The notes under the pieces were generated by a model. That model ran no database searches and was not told where the DNA came from. It was given only the letters and a program-made list of their open reading frames with translations. Source: Janthinobacterium violaceinigrum (lineage in GTDB: Bacteria > Pseudomonadota > Gammaproteobacteria > Burkholderiales > Burkholderiaceae_D). Taken from it: a DNA stretch of 36,235 bases. A program made the position numbers and the translations under genes. The stretch covers positions 1-36,235 of the forward strand of contig NZ_WFLI01000050.1 of the NCBI RefSeq assembly GCF_009208555.1, read 5' to 3'. Each line of letters begins with the position of its first letter. Positions within the stretch are counted from its first letter, which is position 1. Shown one piece after another: positions 23,580 through 32,769 of the stretch.

Positions 23580-24163
23580 ACGTCCACCTGCCCATGCTGC
23601 TGTGCCTGGCCATGCTGGCCAGCCTACTGGCCGCCGCGCTGTGGCACGACCTGCGCACGCGCCGCATCCCGAACCGGCTGGTGCTGTGGGGCACGCTGGC
23701 GGGATTGATACTCAACAGCTTCGTGCCATCGGGCGACGGCCTGTTCGACGCCTCCTTCGGCGGCCTGGGATTGCTGCAGGCGCTGGCCGGCGCCGCCGCC
23801 GGACTGGCCCTGCTGCTGCCGATGTACCTGCTGCGCGCCCTGGGCGCCGGCGACGTCAAGCTGATGGCCATGTGCGGCGCCTTCCTGGGCCCCGATGCCG
23901 TGCTCGAAGCGGCCCTGCTGACCTTCCTGGCCGGCGGCGTGCTGGCCCTGGCCGCCGCGCTGGCAGGCCAGCGCCTGCGCCAGGTACTGAAAAACACCTA
24001 TCACATGATGCTGGGCGCCCTGCTGCACAGCCTTGCCGGCGGCGCCGCCACGATTGCCGAACCGCCGCCGGCCACCGGCAAGCTGGCCTACGCATTCGCC
24101 ATCGCCAGCGGCACCCTGCTGCAGGTGTTCCTGCATTACACGCACCTGTGGAGCCTGCGCTGA
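23576..24163 (+). CDS. tadV: Prepilin peptidase TadV/CpaA
   Basis: This 195-residue A24-family aspartic membrane protease cleaves Flp prepilins and TadE/TadF-type pseudopilins. The catalytic pair is visible: Asp25 in WHDLRTRRIPN and Asp93 in GAGDVK, the GxGD motif. About six membrane helices. It lacks the N-methylation domain of PilD, as TadV/CpaA enzymes do. It overlaps the PAP2 gene by 4 nt. The C-terminal ~40 residues form an extra helix not always present in the family. Confidence 0.92.
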   Translation: MNVHLPMLLCLAMLASLLAAALWHDLRTRRIPNRLVLWGTLAGLILNSFVPSGDGLFDASFGGLGLLQALAGAAAGLALLLPMYLLRALGAGDVKLMAMCGAFLGPDAVLEAALLTFLAGGVLALAAALAGQRLRQVLKNTYHMMLGALLHSLAGGAATIAEPPPATGKLAYAFAIASGTLLQVFLHYTHLWSLR

Positions 24164-24193
24164 CACGCGCCGCCCCGATACCGCCACCCACGA

Positions 24194-24826
24194 ATGGACA
24201 CGACCATGGAAACCATCGCCACCCTCTTCAGCTCACGCCGCGCCAGCCTGCTCACGGGCATCGCCATGGCCTGCCTGTGGAGCGTCTTCGCCAGCGCCCA
24301 CGTGCTGGCCTTCCTGCACGGCGGCGACTGGAGCTATCTGCTGTTCTGCGCCGCCGAAACCCTGGCCGCCCTGTTCTTCATCGTGCGCTCGGCCCCCGTC
24401 AGCGTCTCCACCGATGCGGGCGACTGGCTGCTGGCCATCGGCGCCACCTTCGCGCCGTTTTTCTTCTCGCCTGCCGACATGACCATCTGGCCCGGCGCCC
24501 GCTACCTGCTGGCCGTCGGCAGCCTGCTGCAGATCGCCGGCCTGCTGTCGCTGAACCGCAGCTTCGGCCTGGTGGCGGCGCAGCGCGGCATCAAGACGCG
24601 CGGCATGTACCGCGTGGTGCGCCATCCCGTGTATGCGAGCTACCTGATCTCGTCGAGCGCCTATCTGCTGACCAATGCCTCGCCCATGAACGGCGCCGTG
24701 TACATCCTGGCCATGCTGATGCTGGTGGCGCGCCTGCTGCGCGAGGAGCGCTTCCTGTCCACTGACGTGCGCTATCGCGTGTACATGCGGCAAGTGAAGT
24801 ATCGCCTGCTGCCCTTCATCTTCTGA
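24194..24826 (+). CDS. ICMT/PEMT-like membrane methyltransferase
   Basis: This 210-residue integral membrane protein has ~5 helices and the signature of isoprenylcysteine carboxyl methyltransferase/phospholipid methyltransferase-like enzymes: RGMYRVVRHPVYASY (136-150) forming the SAM site and REERFL (183-188). Family members methylate lipids or lipid-linked groups using S-adenosylmethionine. It lies 30 nt after tadV and 33 nt before the AAA ATPase, on the same strand, so it is co-transcribed with the pilus genes. A second start (METIATL) is at 24206. Substrate unknown. Confidence 0.75.
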   Translation: MDTTMETIATLFSSRRASLLTGIAMACLWSVFASAHVLAFLHGGDWSYLLFCAAETLAALFFIVRSAPVSVSTDAGDWLLAIGATFAPFFFSPADMTIWPGARYLLAVGSLLQIAGLLSLNRSFGLVAAQRGIKTRGMYRVVRHPVYASYLISSSAYLLTNASPMNGAVYILAMLMLVARLLREERFLSTDVRYRVYMRQVKYRLLPFIF

Positions 24827-24859
24827 CATCCGGCCACCCGAGCAAGAGGAGTACGCATC

Positions 24860-26206
24860 ATGCCTGACACCTACCCAGAACGCAGCGACGGCGGCGGCAT
24901 CGAGCCGGCCGCCAAGCGCGCGCCACGCACCGTCGAGGAAACGGGATTGCCCTTCCTGTTCCTGGTCGAATTGCTGGTCAAGATCCTGTTCCTGCGCGGC
25001 CAGATCGGCCTGCCCGCACTGTCGACGCACGTCAAGCTGGGCGCCGGCGTGCTCGAACCGCTGCTCACCTTCATGCGCGCCGAAAAGCTGTGCGAAGCGC
25101 GCCGCAACGGCGGCAGCGGCACCGATGCCGACCTGTATTACCTGCTGGGCGACCAGGGCCGCCTGCGCGCCGCCGAATACATGCGCCGCAATGCCTACAG
25201 CGGTCCCGCCCCCGTCACCCTGGCCGACTACAGCAACCAGGTGCTGGCACAAAGCGTGGCGGACATGCAGGTCACACGCGACGACGTGCAGCGCGAATTC
25301 CGCGACGTGGTGGCCAGTTCGGCCGTGCTCGACCAGCTGGGCGCGGCCATGAACTCCGGACGCGCCCTGTTCTTCCACGGCCCGGCCGGCAGCGGCAAGA
25401 GCTACCTGGCCGAGCGCCTGAACGGCCTGCTCAGCGGCACCATCGCCCTGCCCCATGCCGTGATGGTCGACGGCGAAGTGCTGCCCTTCCTCGACCCCAT
25501 GCTGCACACCCTGTCGCACGGCGGCTCCGTGCCGCCCGACCCCCGCTGGGTGCGCGCCGCGCGCCCCGCCGTGCTGACGGGCGGCGAGCTGACGCTCGAC
25601 ATGCTGGACCTGCAATTCGACCAGGGCAACCGCCTGTACCAGGCGCCGCCGCACCTGAAGGCCAACAACGGCATCTTCATCATCGACGACCTGGGCCGCC
25701 AGCGCTGCTCGCCCGTGGAACTGATGAACCGCTGGATCGTGCCGATGGCGCGCCACATCGACTACCTGTCGCTGCACACGGGCTACAAGTTCCCCGTGCC
25801 CTTCGACGTGATCGTCGTGTTCTCGTCGAACCTGGCGCCGCAGCACCTGGCCGACGACTCCTTCCTGCGCCGCATCGGCTACAAGATCCACGTGGGCCCC
25901 CTGAGCGCCTACCACTACCTGGCCGTGTTCCGCAGCACCTGCGCCCAGCTGGGCATCAATTTCGACGAAGCCTCGTACACCTATCTGCTGCACCTGCACA
26001 GCCAGTACGGGCGGCCCCTGCTGGCCTGCTATCCGCGCGACATCCTGGCGCAGGTCTGCGACCAGGCGCGCTATGAAGACCACGCGGCGCAGCTGTCTCC
26101 GGAAGTGCTGCTGTGGGCATGGAAAAACTATTTCGGCAGCGATGACGACCTTGCAAGCACACATAACGGACCGGCAGCGGTCCAGCACAAAGGGGAAGCA
26201 AAATGA
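24860..26206 (+). CDS. AAA-type ATPase of the Tad locus
   Basis: This 448-residue protein has an N-terminal ~100-residue winged-helix-like segment (PALSTHVKLGAGVLEPLLTFM), then a P-loop ATPase: Walker A GPAGSGKS at 174-181, Walker B FIIDD at 273-277, sensor-1-like FSSNL at 321-325 and a possible arginine finger in LRRIGYK. It is soluble and distinct from TadA and TadZ. AAGAGGAG precedes its ATG and the stop overlaps the cpaB ATG (ATGA). Similar ATPases accompany Tad genes in some proteobacteria as I recall, but their role is not established. It could be a regulator or an assembly chaperone. Confidence 0.75.
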   Translation: MPDTYPERSDGGGIEPAAKRAPRTVEETGLPFLFLVELLVKILFLRGQIGLPALSTHVKLGAGVLEPLLTFMRAEKLCEARRNGGSGTDADLYYLLGDQGRLRAAEYMRRNAYSGPAPVTLADYSNQVLAQSVADMQVTRDDVQREFRDVVASSAVLDQLGAAMNSGRALFFHGPAGSGKSYLAERLNGLLSGTIALPHAVMVDGEVLPFLDPMLHTLSHGGSVPPDPRWVRAARPAVLTGGELTLDMLDLQFDQGNRLYQAPPHLKANNGIFIIDDLGRQRCSPVELMNRWIVPMARHIDYLSLHTGYKFPVPFDVIVVFSSNLAPQHLADDSFLRRIGYKIHVGPLSAYHYLAVFRSTCAQLGINFDEASYTYLLHLHSQYGRPLLACYPRDILAQVCDQARYEDHAAQLSPEVLLWAWKNYFGSDDDLASTHNGPAAVQHKGEAK

Positions 26207-27051
26207 GAAACGCACGCGCTCTGACGATGATGGCCATTGCGGTCATCCTGGCGTTCGCCGCGGTCATCGTGGCCGCGCGCTGGATCAATGCCCAAGCCTC
26301 GGGCAACATCAACAAGGTGGCCGTCGCCCAGATCGACATCAGCCTGGGGGCACGCCTCACGCCCGACATGGTCCGCATGGTGGACTGGCCGTCGAACGCG
26401 CTGCCGCCGGGCGCCATCAACGATCCGAAACTGCTGGAAACGCGCGTCACGCGCACCAGCATCCAGCACGGTGAACCGATCATGGAAGGCAAGCTGGCGC
26501 CTCCCGGCACGCAAGGGGGCCTGTCGGCCGTCGTCGCCGAAGGCAAGCGCGCCATGACCGTGCGCGTCAACGACGTGGTGGGCGTGGCCGGCTTCGCCCT
26601 GCCCGGCAACTTCGTCGACATCCTCGTCAATACCCAGGGCGAGGGCGCCCGCAAGACGCCGGACCGCGACCCGAACATTTCCAAGATCGTGCTCGAACGC
26701 ATCCTCGTGCTGGCCATTGCCCAGGAATCGAGCCGCGACGACACCAAACCCAAGGTGGTCAACGCGGTGACCCTGGAACTGACGCCGGACCAGGCGGAAA
26801 AACTCGACCTGGCGCGCAGCGTGGGCACGCTGTCGCTGGTGCTGCGCAATCAGGTCGAGGACAAGCCCGTCAACACGGAAGGCGCCACCAAGTCCAGTTT
26901 GCTCGATGAAAAAGTCGCCGTCGCAGCCCCCGCCGCCATGGTGCAAGCCAAGCCGCTCCCACGCCGCCGTCCTGCCGCCGCACCTGCACCACAGACCGGA
27001 CCACGCGTCGATGTCATCAAGGGGCTGGAACGCAGCTCCCAACAATTCTAA
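26203..27051 (+). CDS. cpaB: Flp pilus assembly protein CpaB/RcpC
   Basis: This 282-residue inner-membrane-anchored periplasmic protein has one N-terminal helix (residues ~7-27) and a SAF-like domain (AVAQIDISLGARLTPDMV; ITEGKL-like MEGKLAPPG), matching CpaB/RcpC, which stabilises the secretin channel. The C-terminal ~50 residues are Pro/Ala/Arg-rich and likely disordered. The start overlaps the ATPase stop by 4 nt and the secretin gene follows after 22 nt. Confidence 0.9.
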   Translation: MRNARALTMMAIAVILAFAAVIVAARWINAQASGNINKVAVAQIDISLGARLTPDMVRMVDWPSNALPPGAINDPKLLETRVTRTSIQHGEPIMEGKLAPPGTQGGLSAVVAEGKRAMTVRVNDVVGVAGFALPGNFVDILVNTQGEGARKTPDRDPNISKIVLERILVLAIAQESSRDDTKPKVVNAVTLELTPDQAEKLDLARSVGTLSLVLRNQVEDKPVNTEGATKSSLLDEKVAVAAPAAMVQAKPLPRRRPAAAPAPQTGPRVDVIKGLERSSQQF

Positions 27052-27073
27052 CCTGCACCAGAGGAGCCTAGCC

Positions 27074-28675
27074 ATGAGTACATATCGCACAGCAAGCGGC
27101 ATCCGGGGCCTGCGCCTGGCGCTTGCCATCGCCGCCATCGGCACCCTGGCACCCCGGGCGCACGGCGAACCCGTCGCCGCCACTGCCACGGCCACTCCCG
27201 CCACCGCCGTTGCCGCCGAAACTGGCGCCAGCCGCAGCCGGGCAACCGTCCGTCCCAAGGCCACGCCGCCGCAAAGCGAGTCGCGCGCCGGCCGCACCGA
27301 GATGGCGCCGCAGATGAGCCTGGCCGAAGGCAAGTCGACGCTGATGCGTTTGCCGTTTGCCGCCAGCCGCATGTCCGTCGGCGATCCCCGCATCGCCGAC
27401 GTCATCCTGCTCAACCCGAACGAGGTGTACCTGCTGGGGCGTTCCGTCGGCACCACCAACCTGATCCTGTGGAACAAGAGCAACGACGCCACCATCATCG
27501 ACCTGGCCGTCGGCATCGACAGCAGCAGCCTGCAGGCACGCATCGCCGAGCTGCTGCCGAACGAAAAGATCCACGTCGCGGTGGCCGGCGATACCCTGAT
27601 CCTGTCGGGTATGGTCAGCGATGTCGTCAAGGCCGACCAGGCCCTGTCGCTGGCCAACGCCTACGTGCAGCGCAGCGCCCGCAGCGGCTCGGCCGGCTCG
27701 GGCAGCAGCGCCGCGCCGGCCGCAGGCGCCACTGCCGCCGCCCCTGCCGCAACGCCGGATGCAGCCATGCCGCGCGTGATCAACCTGCTGTCGATCGCCG
27801 CGCCGCAGCAGGTCATGCTGGAAGTGAAAGTGGCCGAAGTGTCGAAGGTGCTGGTCGACCAGCTGGGCGCCAGCCTGGGCATCAACAAGACCATCGGCAG
27901 CTGGTCCTACTCGCTGCTGTCCAGTCTGCTCAGCAACAATCCCAGCGGCTTGAGCGGCGCCAGCAAGAATAACTTCTTCAACCTCGACGCGCAAAAACGC
28001 GATGGCCTGATCAAAGTGCTGGCCGAACCGAACATCATGGCCATCAGCGGCCAGGAGGCCAGCTTCCTGGCCGGCGGCAAGATCTTCATCCCCGTCAGCC
28101 AGACCAACAATGGCGGCGTGCCCACCATCACGCTGGAAGAGAAGGAATTCGGCGTGGCCGTGAAATTCACGCCCACCGTGCTCGATGGGGGACGCATCAA
28201 CCTGAAGGTGGCGCCGGAAGTGTCGGACCTGAACAAGGACGGCATCGGCATCACCGCCACCGGCATCTCGACAACGGCCATCCTGCCCTCGTTCACGACG
28301 CGGCGCGCCACCACCACGGTGCAGCTGTTCGACGGCCAGAGCTTCGCCATCGGCGGCTTGATCAAGAACAATGTGACCAGCAATATCAAGGCCCTGCCTG
28401 GCCTGGGCGAAGTGCCCGTGCTGGGCGCCCTGTTCCGCAGCACGGACTTCCAGACGGACCGTTCGGAACTGGTCTTCATCATCACGCCGCACCTGGTCAA
28501 GCCGCTGCCGGCCGACTACAAGCTGCCCACCGACGACTATATCCAGCCCACGCGCGGCGACATGTTCATGCAGGGAAAAATGGAAGGCAGCGCTCCCGCC
28601 CCTGCAGCGCCAGCAGCCCCCATGCAGCCGCAAGCGGCCGCACCCCAGCCCGCCGCCGGCTTCGACCTCAAATAG
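27074..28675 (+). CDS. rcpA: Tad secretin RcpA/CpaC
   Basis: This 533-residue outer-membrane secretin has a signal peptide (~1-32), then an Ala/Thr-rich linker, an N-terminal pilus-secretin domain (SRMSVGDPRIADVILLNPNEVYLLGRSVGTTNLILW), a BON-like domain (residues ~155-200) and the C-terminal secretin domain with AVKFTPTVLDGGRINLKVAPEVSDLN and VPVLGALFRSTDF. It forms the pore through which the pilus exits. GAGGAG precedes the ATG at 27074. An Ala/Ser/Gly-rich spacer (~residues 195-225) separates the two regions. Confidence 0.93.
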   Translation: MSTYRTASGIRGLRLALAIAAIGTLAPRAHGEPVAATATATPATAVAAETGASRSRATVRPKATPPQSESRAGRTEMAPQMSLAEGKSTLMRLPFAASRMSVGDPRIADVILLNPNEVYLLGRSVGTTNLILWNKSNDATIIDLAVGIDSSSLQARIAELLPNEKIHVAVAGDTLILSGMVSDVVKADQALSLANAYVQRSARSGSAGSGSSAAPAAGATAAAPAATPDAAMPRVINLLSIAAPQQVMLEVKVAEVSKVLVDQLGASLGINKTIGSWSYSLLSSLLSNNPSGLSGASKNNFFNLDAQKRDGLIKVLAEPNIMAISGQEASFLAGGKIFIPVSQTNNGGVPTITLEEKEFGVAVKFTPTVLDGGRINLKVAPEVSDLNKDGIGITATGISTTAILPSFTTRRATTTVQLFDGQSFAIGGLIKNNVTSNIKALPGLGEVPVLGALFRSTDFQTDRSELVFIITPHLVKPLPADYKLPTDDYIQPTRGDMFMQGKMEGSAPAPAAPAAPMQPQAAAPQPAAGFDLK

Positions 28676-28684
28676 GAGAACACC

Positions 28685-28972
28685 ATGAAAACCGCACACT
28701 GCCTGCCTTGCGCCACCCTGCTCTCGCTGCTCTCGCTGCTGGCCGGCTGCGCCGCCACCACCACGCCCGTCCTCGATTCACACTTTGGCGAATCGGTGGC
28801 CCTGCTCAAGGCGCAGCAGATCATGTATCCGGACGCCTACCGCAATACCAATCCTGTCAGCGGCATCGATGGCAAGGCCGGCGCCAGCGCCTACCAGCGC
28901 TACCAGAAATCGTTCAGCACGCCGGAGCCGCAGACGAATGTCTTCGCCATCGGCGTGGGCGCGCGCCAGTAG
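28685..28972 (+). CDS. Small lipoprotein of the Tad locus
   Basis: This 95-residue protein has a lipoprotein signal peptide ending in LAGC (Cys21 or thereabouts). The mature part is short, with no domain I can name; it contains HFGESVALLKAQQIMYPDAY and a Gly/Ser segment. It occupies the position where RcpB/CpaD-type proteins or accessory lipoproteins occur and may help the secretin insert. GGAGAA precedes the ATG. Confidence 0.75.
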   Translation: MKTAHCLPCATLLSLLSLLAGCAATTTPVLDSHFGESVALLKAQQIMYPDAYRNTNPVSGIDGKAGASAYQRYQKSFSTPEPQTNVFAIGVGARQ

Positions 28973-29018
28973 GCGCCAGCTCCGCGATGCACTCCCCCAA
29001 GGCCACCAGGAGACCCCC

Positions 29019-30566
29019 ATGAAAACCGCATTCCGCAGGCACGACAGGCAGCAGGGCGCGATCGCCATCGTGCTGGGGCTGACCCTGGTGGTGCTGTTTG
29101 CCATGGGGGGCCTGGTGCTGGACCTGGGCCACCTGTACATCGCCAAGACCGAGCTGCAGAACGGCGCCGACAGCGCCGCCCTGGCCGGCGCCGTGGAACT
29201 CAATCAAAGCGCGGCCGGCATCGACAACGCGCAGACGAAGGCCATCGCCATCGCGCAAAAGAACCGCTACGACTTTTCCACCACCCTGACCATCACGGCC
29301 TCCAACATCAGCTTCGGCCCCAGCCCGAACGGCCCCTGGTCGTCCGGTGCCACCGCCCGCACCAGCCCGCAGGGCATGACCTTCATTCAGATCGACACGG
29401 GCAGCAAGACCTTCGCCACCTACCTGATGGGCATTGCCGGCATCGCCAGCACCAGCACCTCGGGCGTGGCCGTGGCGGGCCGCTTCGTCAACGACGTCAC
29501 GCCGATCGGCGTATGCGCCGTCGATCCGGCCAACAGGACGGCGCAATACACGTATCCGGCCGCGCCAGCCGGCAGCGGCCTGACGGAACTGCTGGAATTC
29601 GGCTTCCGCCGCGGCGTCACCTACAATCTGTTCGGCCTCAATCCCCTGGGCGGCTCGTCCGACCCTTACCTGATCAATCCCGTCGACGCCCCGCCCAGCG
29701 CCTGCGACCCTTCGCATTCCAGCGCCAACTCCACCGCGCCCTTCATGTGCACGGGCAGCAGCGCCGTCATCACCAGCGGCACCGGCCAGGTCTACACGAA
29801 CACGGGCCTGAGCGCCGGCAAGATCGCGGCCGCCCTCAACTCGCGCTTCGACGTCTACGGCGGGCCGTCCGTGTGCGACCCCACGACGGCGCCGCCCGAC
29901 GTCAACATCAAGGAATACCCGTGCGTGGGCGGCGCCTCGCCCTGCGCCTCCAGCGCCGCCAATTCGCCGCCCACCGGCTGGATGCAGCCGGGCGCCAGCA
30001 CCCTGCCCAGCCAGCAGTCGGTGAGCCTGTCCGGCAACAAGCCGAACTACCGCCTGCCGCCAACCTTCACGACGCCCGTGACGGCCGCCCAGGCGCAGTT
30101 TGCCGGCTACGGCGTGCTGTGGTCCTACGGCCCCGCCTACCAAAGCAATGGCGCCACGCCCGCCAAGGCCGGCACGGCCTATAGCGTCACGGACGCCAAC
30201 GCCAACCCCATGTACAACACGACCAAGGCAAACTACTTCGACACGGCCAGCTACCCCGTCAGCGCCGACGCCTCCTTCCCCGCAGGCACGCCACCCTCGC
30301 CGTACAACCAGAGCAGCGGACCCACGTTCCAGGCGCCGTCGGCGTCGCATCCGGGCCAGCGCAACCGCCGCATCCTGAACGTGGTGCTGGTCGATTGCCG
30401 CACGGCGCCCGTGGGCCCGGCTTCGTGCGGCGCCATGACGGCGGTCGGCATCGGCAAATTCTTCATGACGATGAAGGCCGATTTCAGCGGCGGCGCGCGC
30501 CTCGACGTCGAATTCGCGGGCCTGATCGAGCCCGTGCCGAATTCCGAAATCAAACTCTACAAGTGA
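29019..30566 (+). CDS. tadG: TadG-like pilus assembly protein
   Basis: This 515-residue protein begins with a TadE/G-like segment: QQGAIAIVLGLTLVVLFAMGGLVLDLGHLY (residues 11-40), one membrane helix followed by the usual TELQNGADSAALAGA. The large periplasmic remainder is Ser/Thr/Pro/Gly-rich and has eight cysteines (166, 229, 244, 286, 302, 309, 460, 470), suggesting disulfides. No clear von Willebrand A domain with an intact MIDAS is visible, unlike many TadG proteins. AGGAG precedes the ATG. It precedes two TadE-like genes. Confidence 0.8.
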   Translation: MKTAFRRHDRQQGAIAIVLGLTLVVLFAMGGLVLDLGHLYIAKTELQNGADSAALAGAVELNQSAAGIDNAQTKAIAIAQKNRYDFSTTLTITASNISFGPSPNGPWSSGATARTSPQGMTFIQIDTGSKTFATYLMGIAGIASTSTSGVAVAGRFVNDVTPIGVCAVDPANRTAQYTYPAAPAGSGLTELLEFGFRRGVTYNLFGLNPLGGSSDPYLINPVDAPPSACDPSHSSANSTAPFMCTGSSAVITSGTGQVYTNTGLSAGKIAAALNSRFDVYGGPSVCDPTTAPPDVNIKEYPCVGGASPCASSAANSPPTGWMQPGASTLPSQQSVSLSGNKPNYRLPPTFTTPVTAAQAQFAGYGVLWSYGPAYQSNGATPAKAGTAYSVTDANANPMYNTTKANYFDTASYPVSADASFPAGTPPSPYNQSSGPTFQAPSASHPGQRNRRILNVVLVDCRTAPVGPASCGAMTAVGIGKFFMTMKADFSGGARLDVEFAGLIEPVPNSEIKLYK

Positions 30567-30573
30567 GGCCGCC

Positions 30574-31041
30574 ATGCCCATCCCCCATTCCCATGCCCGC
30601 CAGGGCGGCGGCGCCGCCGTCGAATTCGGCATCGTGCTGGCCCTGCTGGTCACCCTGCTGGCCGGCATCTTCGGCTTCGGCCGCGCCTTCTGGTACTACG
30701 ACGCGCTGAACAAGGCCACGCGCGACGCGGCGCGCAACATGTCCGTCAAGGCCAAGGCCAGCATCGCCTCGCAGGGCGTGGTGGCGGCCAAGCAGACGGT
30801 GGTCGACGCGGCCATCAGCGCCGGCATCAGCGACTTCACCACGGCCAACGTGACGGTCACCTGCCTGGACGCCAGTTTCAGCGACAGCAACTGCACCGAT
30901 GGCACGGCGCCGGGCGGCATCCGCGTCGAAGTCGTCAACTACACGCTGTCGGTGGGCCAGTACCTGCCCTTCGTGATCGGCGCGGCCACGACCTATGCCA
31001 CGCCGCTCGCACCGCGCACCACCATGCGCTACATGCTGTAA
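30574..31041 (+). CDS. tadE: TadE-like pseudopilin
   Basis: This 155-residue protein has the TadE signature QGGGAAVEFGIVLALLVTLLAGIF in its first 40 residues, which carries an Ala/Gly-x4-Glu pattern processed by TadV in related systems, then a periplasmic domain with two cysteines. It lies 7 nt after the TadG-like gene and 10 nt before a second TadE-like gene. Confidence 0.85.
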   Translation: MPIPHSHARQGGGAAVEFGIVLALLVTLLAGIFGFGRAFWYYDALNKATRDAARNMSVKAKASIASQGVVAAKQTVVDAAISAGISDFTTANVTVTCLDASFSDSNCTDGTAPGGIRVEVVNYTLSVGQYLPFVIGAATTYATPLAPRTTMRYML

Positions 31042-31051
31042 GGAGAACGCC

Positions 31052-31570
31052 ATGCGCCACCGCCTTTCATCGTCTCCCCCAGCCGGATGCCAGCGCGGCG
31101 CCGCCGCCGTCGAATTCGCCCTGGTGGCGCTGCTGTTTTTCACCCTGCTGTTCGGCATCCTCGAATTCGGCCGCATGCTGTACCTGTACAACACGGTGCA
31201 GGAAGTGAGCCGCCGCGCCGCGCGCGAAGCGGTGGTGCGCTGGATCGACCAGACCGACGCCGTGAAGACCCTGGCCCTGTTCGGCGGCACGGCGCTGCCG
31301 GCCGCCCCGGAACTGACCGCCGCCAACATCACCATCAGCTACCTGAACAAAAGCGGCGCCGTGGTGACCCTGCCGCCCACCGATCCCGGCGACAACCTGT
31401 CGGCCTGCGGCGACAACACGCGCACGGCCAGCTGCATCGACAGCGTGCGCGTGTCGATCGACAACGTCAGCTATACGCCGATGGTCAGCCTGTTCGGTTT
31501 TCTCAATATCGCCGTGCCTGCCTCCGTGGTGGTCATGCACGCCGAAAGCCTGGGCTTCCAGATCAACTGA
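31052..31570 (+). CDS. Second TadE/TadF-like pseudopilin
   Basis: This 172-residue protein shows CQRGAAAVEFALVALLFFTLLFGILEFGRMLY (residues ~13-44), the TadE signature with Glu at the expected position, then a periplasmic domain with two cysteines. It probably corresponds to TadF as the second minor pseudopilin. GGAGAA precedes the ATG. It is followed by tadZ after 23 nt. Confidence 0.85.
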   Translation: MRHRLSSSPPAGCQRGAAAVEFALVALLFFTLLFGILEFGRMLYLYNTVQEVSRRAAREAVVRWIDQTDAVKTLALFGGTALPAAPELTAANITISYLNKSGAVVTLPPTDPGDNLSACGDNTRTASCIDSVRVSIDNVSYTPMVSLFGFLNIAVPASVVVMHAESLGFQIN

Positions 31571-31593
31571 ACGCCTTTACCGGGGAGTACCAA

Positions 31594-32745
31594 GTGAATA
31601 TCGTCATCGTCTCGAAGAATGAAGTCCAGCTCAAGCGGCTCACCCGCCTGCTGCGCGAACGCAGCGCGGCCGACCGCGTCACGCTGCTGGCGAGCATACC
31701 GGATATCTTTGACAACGGCGTCACGCCGGACCTGCTGCTGCTGGAACAGGAGCAGACGGGCGAAGCGGAGCTGGAACGGCTGGAGCTGCTGGGCGGCCGC
31801 CATCCGAGCCTGGCCATCATCGTGCAATGCCCGCAGCAAAGTCCGCAATTCCTGCTGCGTTCCATGCGCGCCGGCGTGCGCGAAGTGCTGCAGCCGGACG
31901 ACGATGCGGCCCTGTGCGCCGCCCTGCGCCGCATCGAGGACAAGCTGCAGAAGCAGGTCACGCGCAAGGGGCAGGTGCTGGCCTTCGTCTCGTGCAAGGG
32001 CGGCAGCGGCGCCACCTTCATTGCCGCCAACCTGGGCTACGCGCTGGCCGCCGGCGAACAGCGCAAGGTGGCGCTGCTCGACCTGAACCTGCAGTTCGGC
32101 GATGCCGCGCTGTTCGTCTCGGACCACAAGCCGGCCGCCACCTTGTCGCAGCTGTCGCAGCAGATCGTGCGCCTCGATGCCTCGCTGCTGACGGCCAGCA
32201 TGATCCAGATCACGCCCGCCTACAGCGTGCTGGCCGCCGCCGACGATCCCGCCCATGCGGCCGACATCGAGGCCGACCATATCGACCGCCTGCTGACCCT
32301 GGCGCGCAGCCAGTACGACTACATCCTGCTCGACGTGGGGCGCGGCCTCGATGCCGTCAGCGTGCGCGCGCTGGACCGGGCCGACCTGATCTTCCCCGTG
32401 CTGCAGGCCACCCTGCCCTATGTACGCGACGGCAAGCGCCTGCTCGACGTGTTCCGCGGCCTCGGCTACCGCGAAGACAAGATCCGCCTGATCCTGAACC
32501 GCTATGCCAGCAGCGACAGCATCCGCGTGGCCGACCTGGAAGCGGCGTACGGCAAGCATGTCTACAAGTCCATCCCCAACCACTACGAGGCGGTGGCGGC
32601 ATCCGTCAGCCAGGGCGTGCCCATCCTCAAGCTGGCCTCGCACAATCCCGTCTCGCGCGCCCTGCAGGAACTGGCCGCCAGCCTGGCCGGCGAAACGCCG
32701 CCCGCCGCGCAAGGCTGGGTTTCGCGGCTGCTGGCGCGCACCTGA
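31594..32745 (+). CDS. tadZ: TadZ/CpaE polar localisation ATPase
   Basis: This 383-residue protein has an N-terminal receiver-like domain (residues ~1-115) without the usual phosphoacceptor and a ParA/MinD-type ATPase domain with the deviant Walker A CKGGSGAT (134-141), LLDLNLQFGD and YILLDVGRG. TadZ/CpaE places the Tad machine at the pole. Start is a GTG with GGGGAG upstream. Confidence 0.9.
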   Translation: MNIVIVSKNEVQLKRLTRLLRERSAADRVTLLASIPDIFDNGVTPDLLLLEQEQTGEAELERLELLGGRHPSLAIIVQCPQQSPQFLLRSMRAGVREVLQPDDDAALCAALRRIEDKLQKQVTRKGQVLAFVSCKGGSGATFIAANLGYALAAGEQRKVALLDLNLQFGDAALFVSDHKPAATLSQLSQQIVRLDASLLTASMIQITPAYSVLAAADDPAHAADIEADHIDRLLTLARSQYDYILLDVGRGLDAVSVRALDRADLIFPVLQATLPYVRDGKRLLDVFRGLGYREDKIRLILNRYASSDSIRVADLEAAYGKHVYKSIPNHYEAVAASVSQGVPILKLASHNPVSRALQELAASLAGETPPAAQGWVSRLLART

Positions 32746-32769
32746 TACCCCATTCACCGGAGACCGACC

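Noticed and set aside
24233..26215. 660-codon minus-strand frame across the methyltransferase and AAA ATPase
   Set aside because: Antisense shadow; His/Gln/Gly-rich with no family resemblance.
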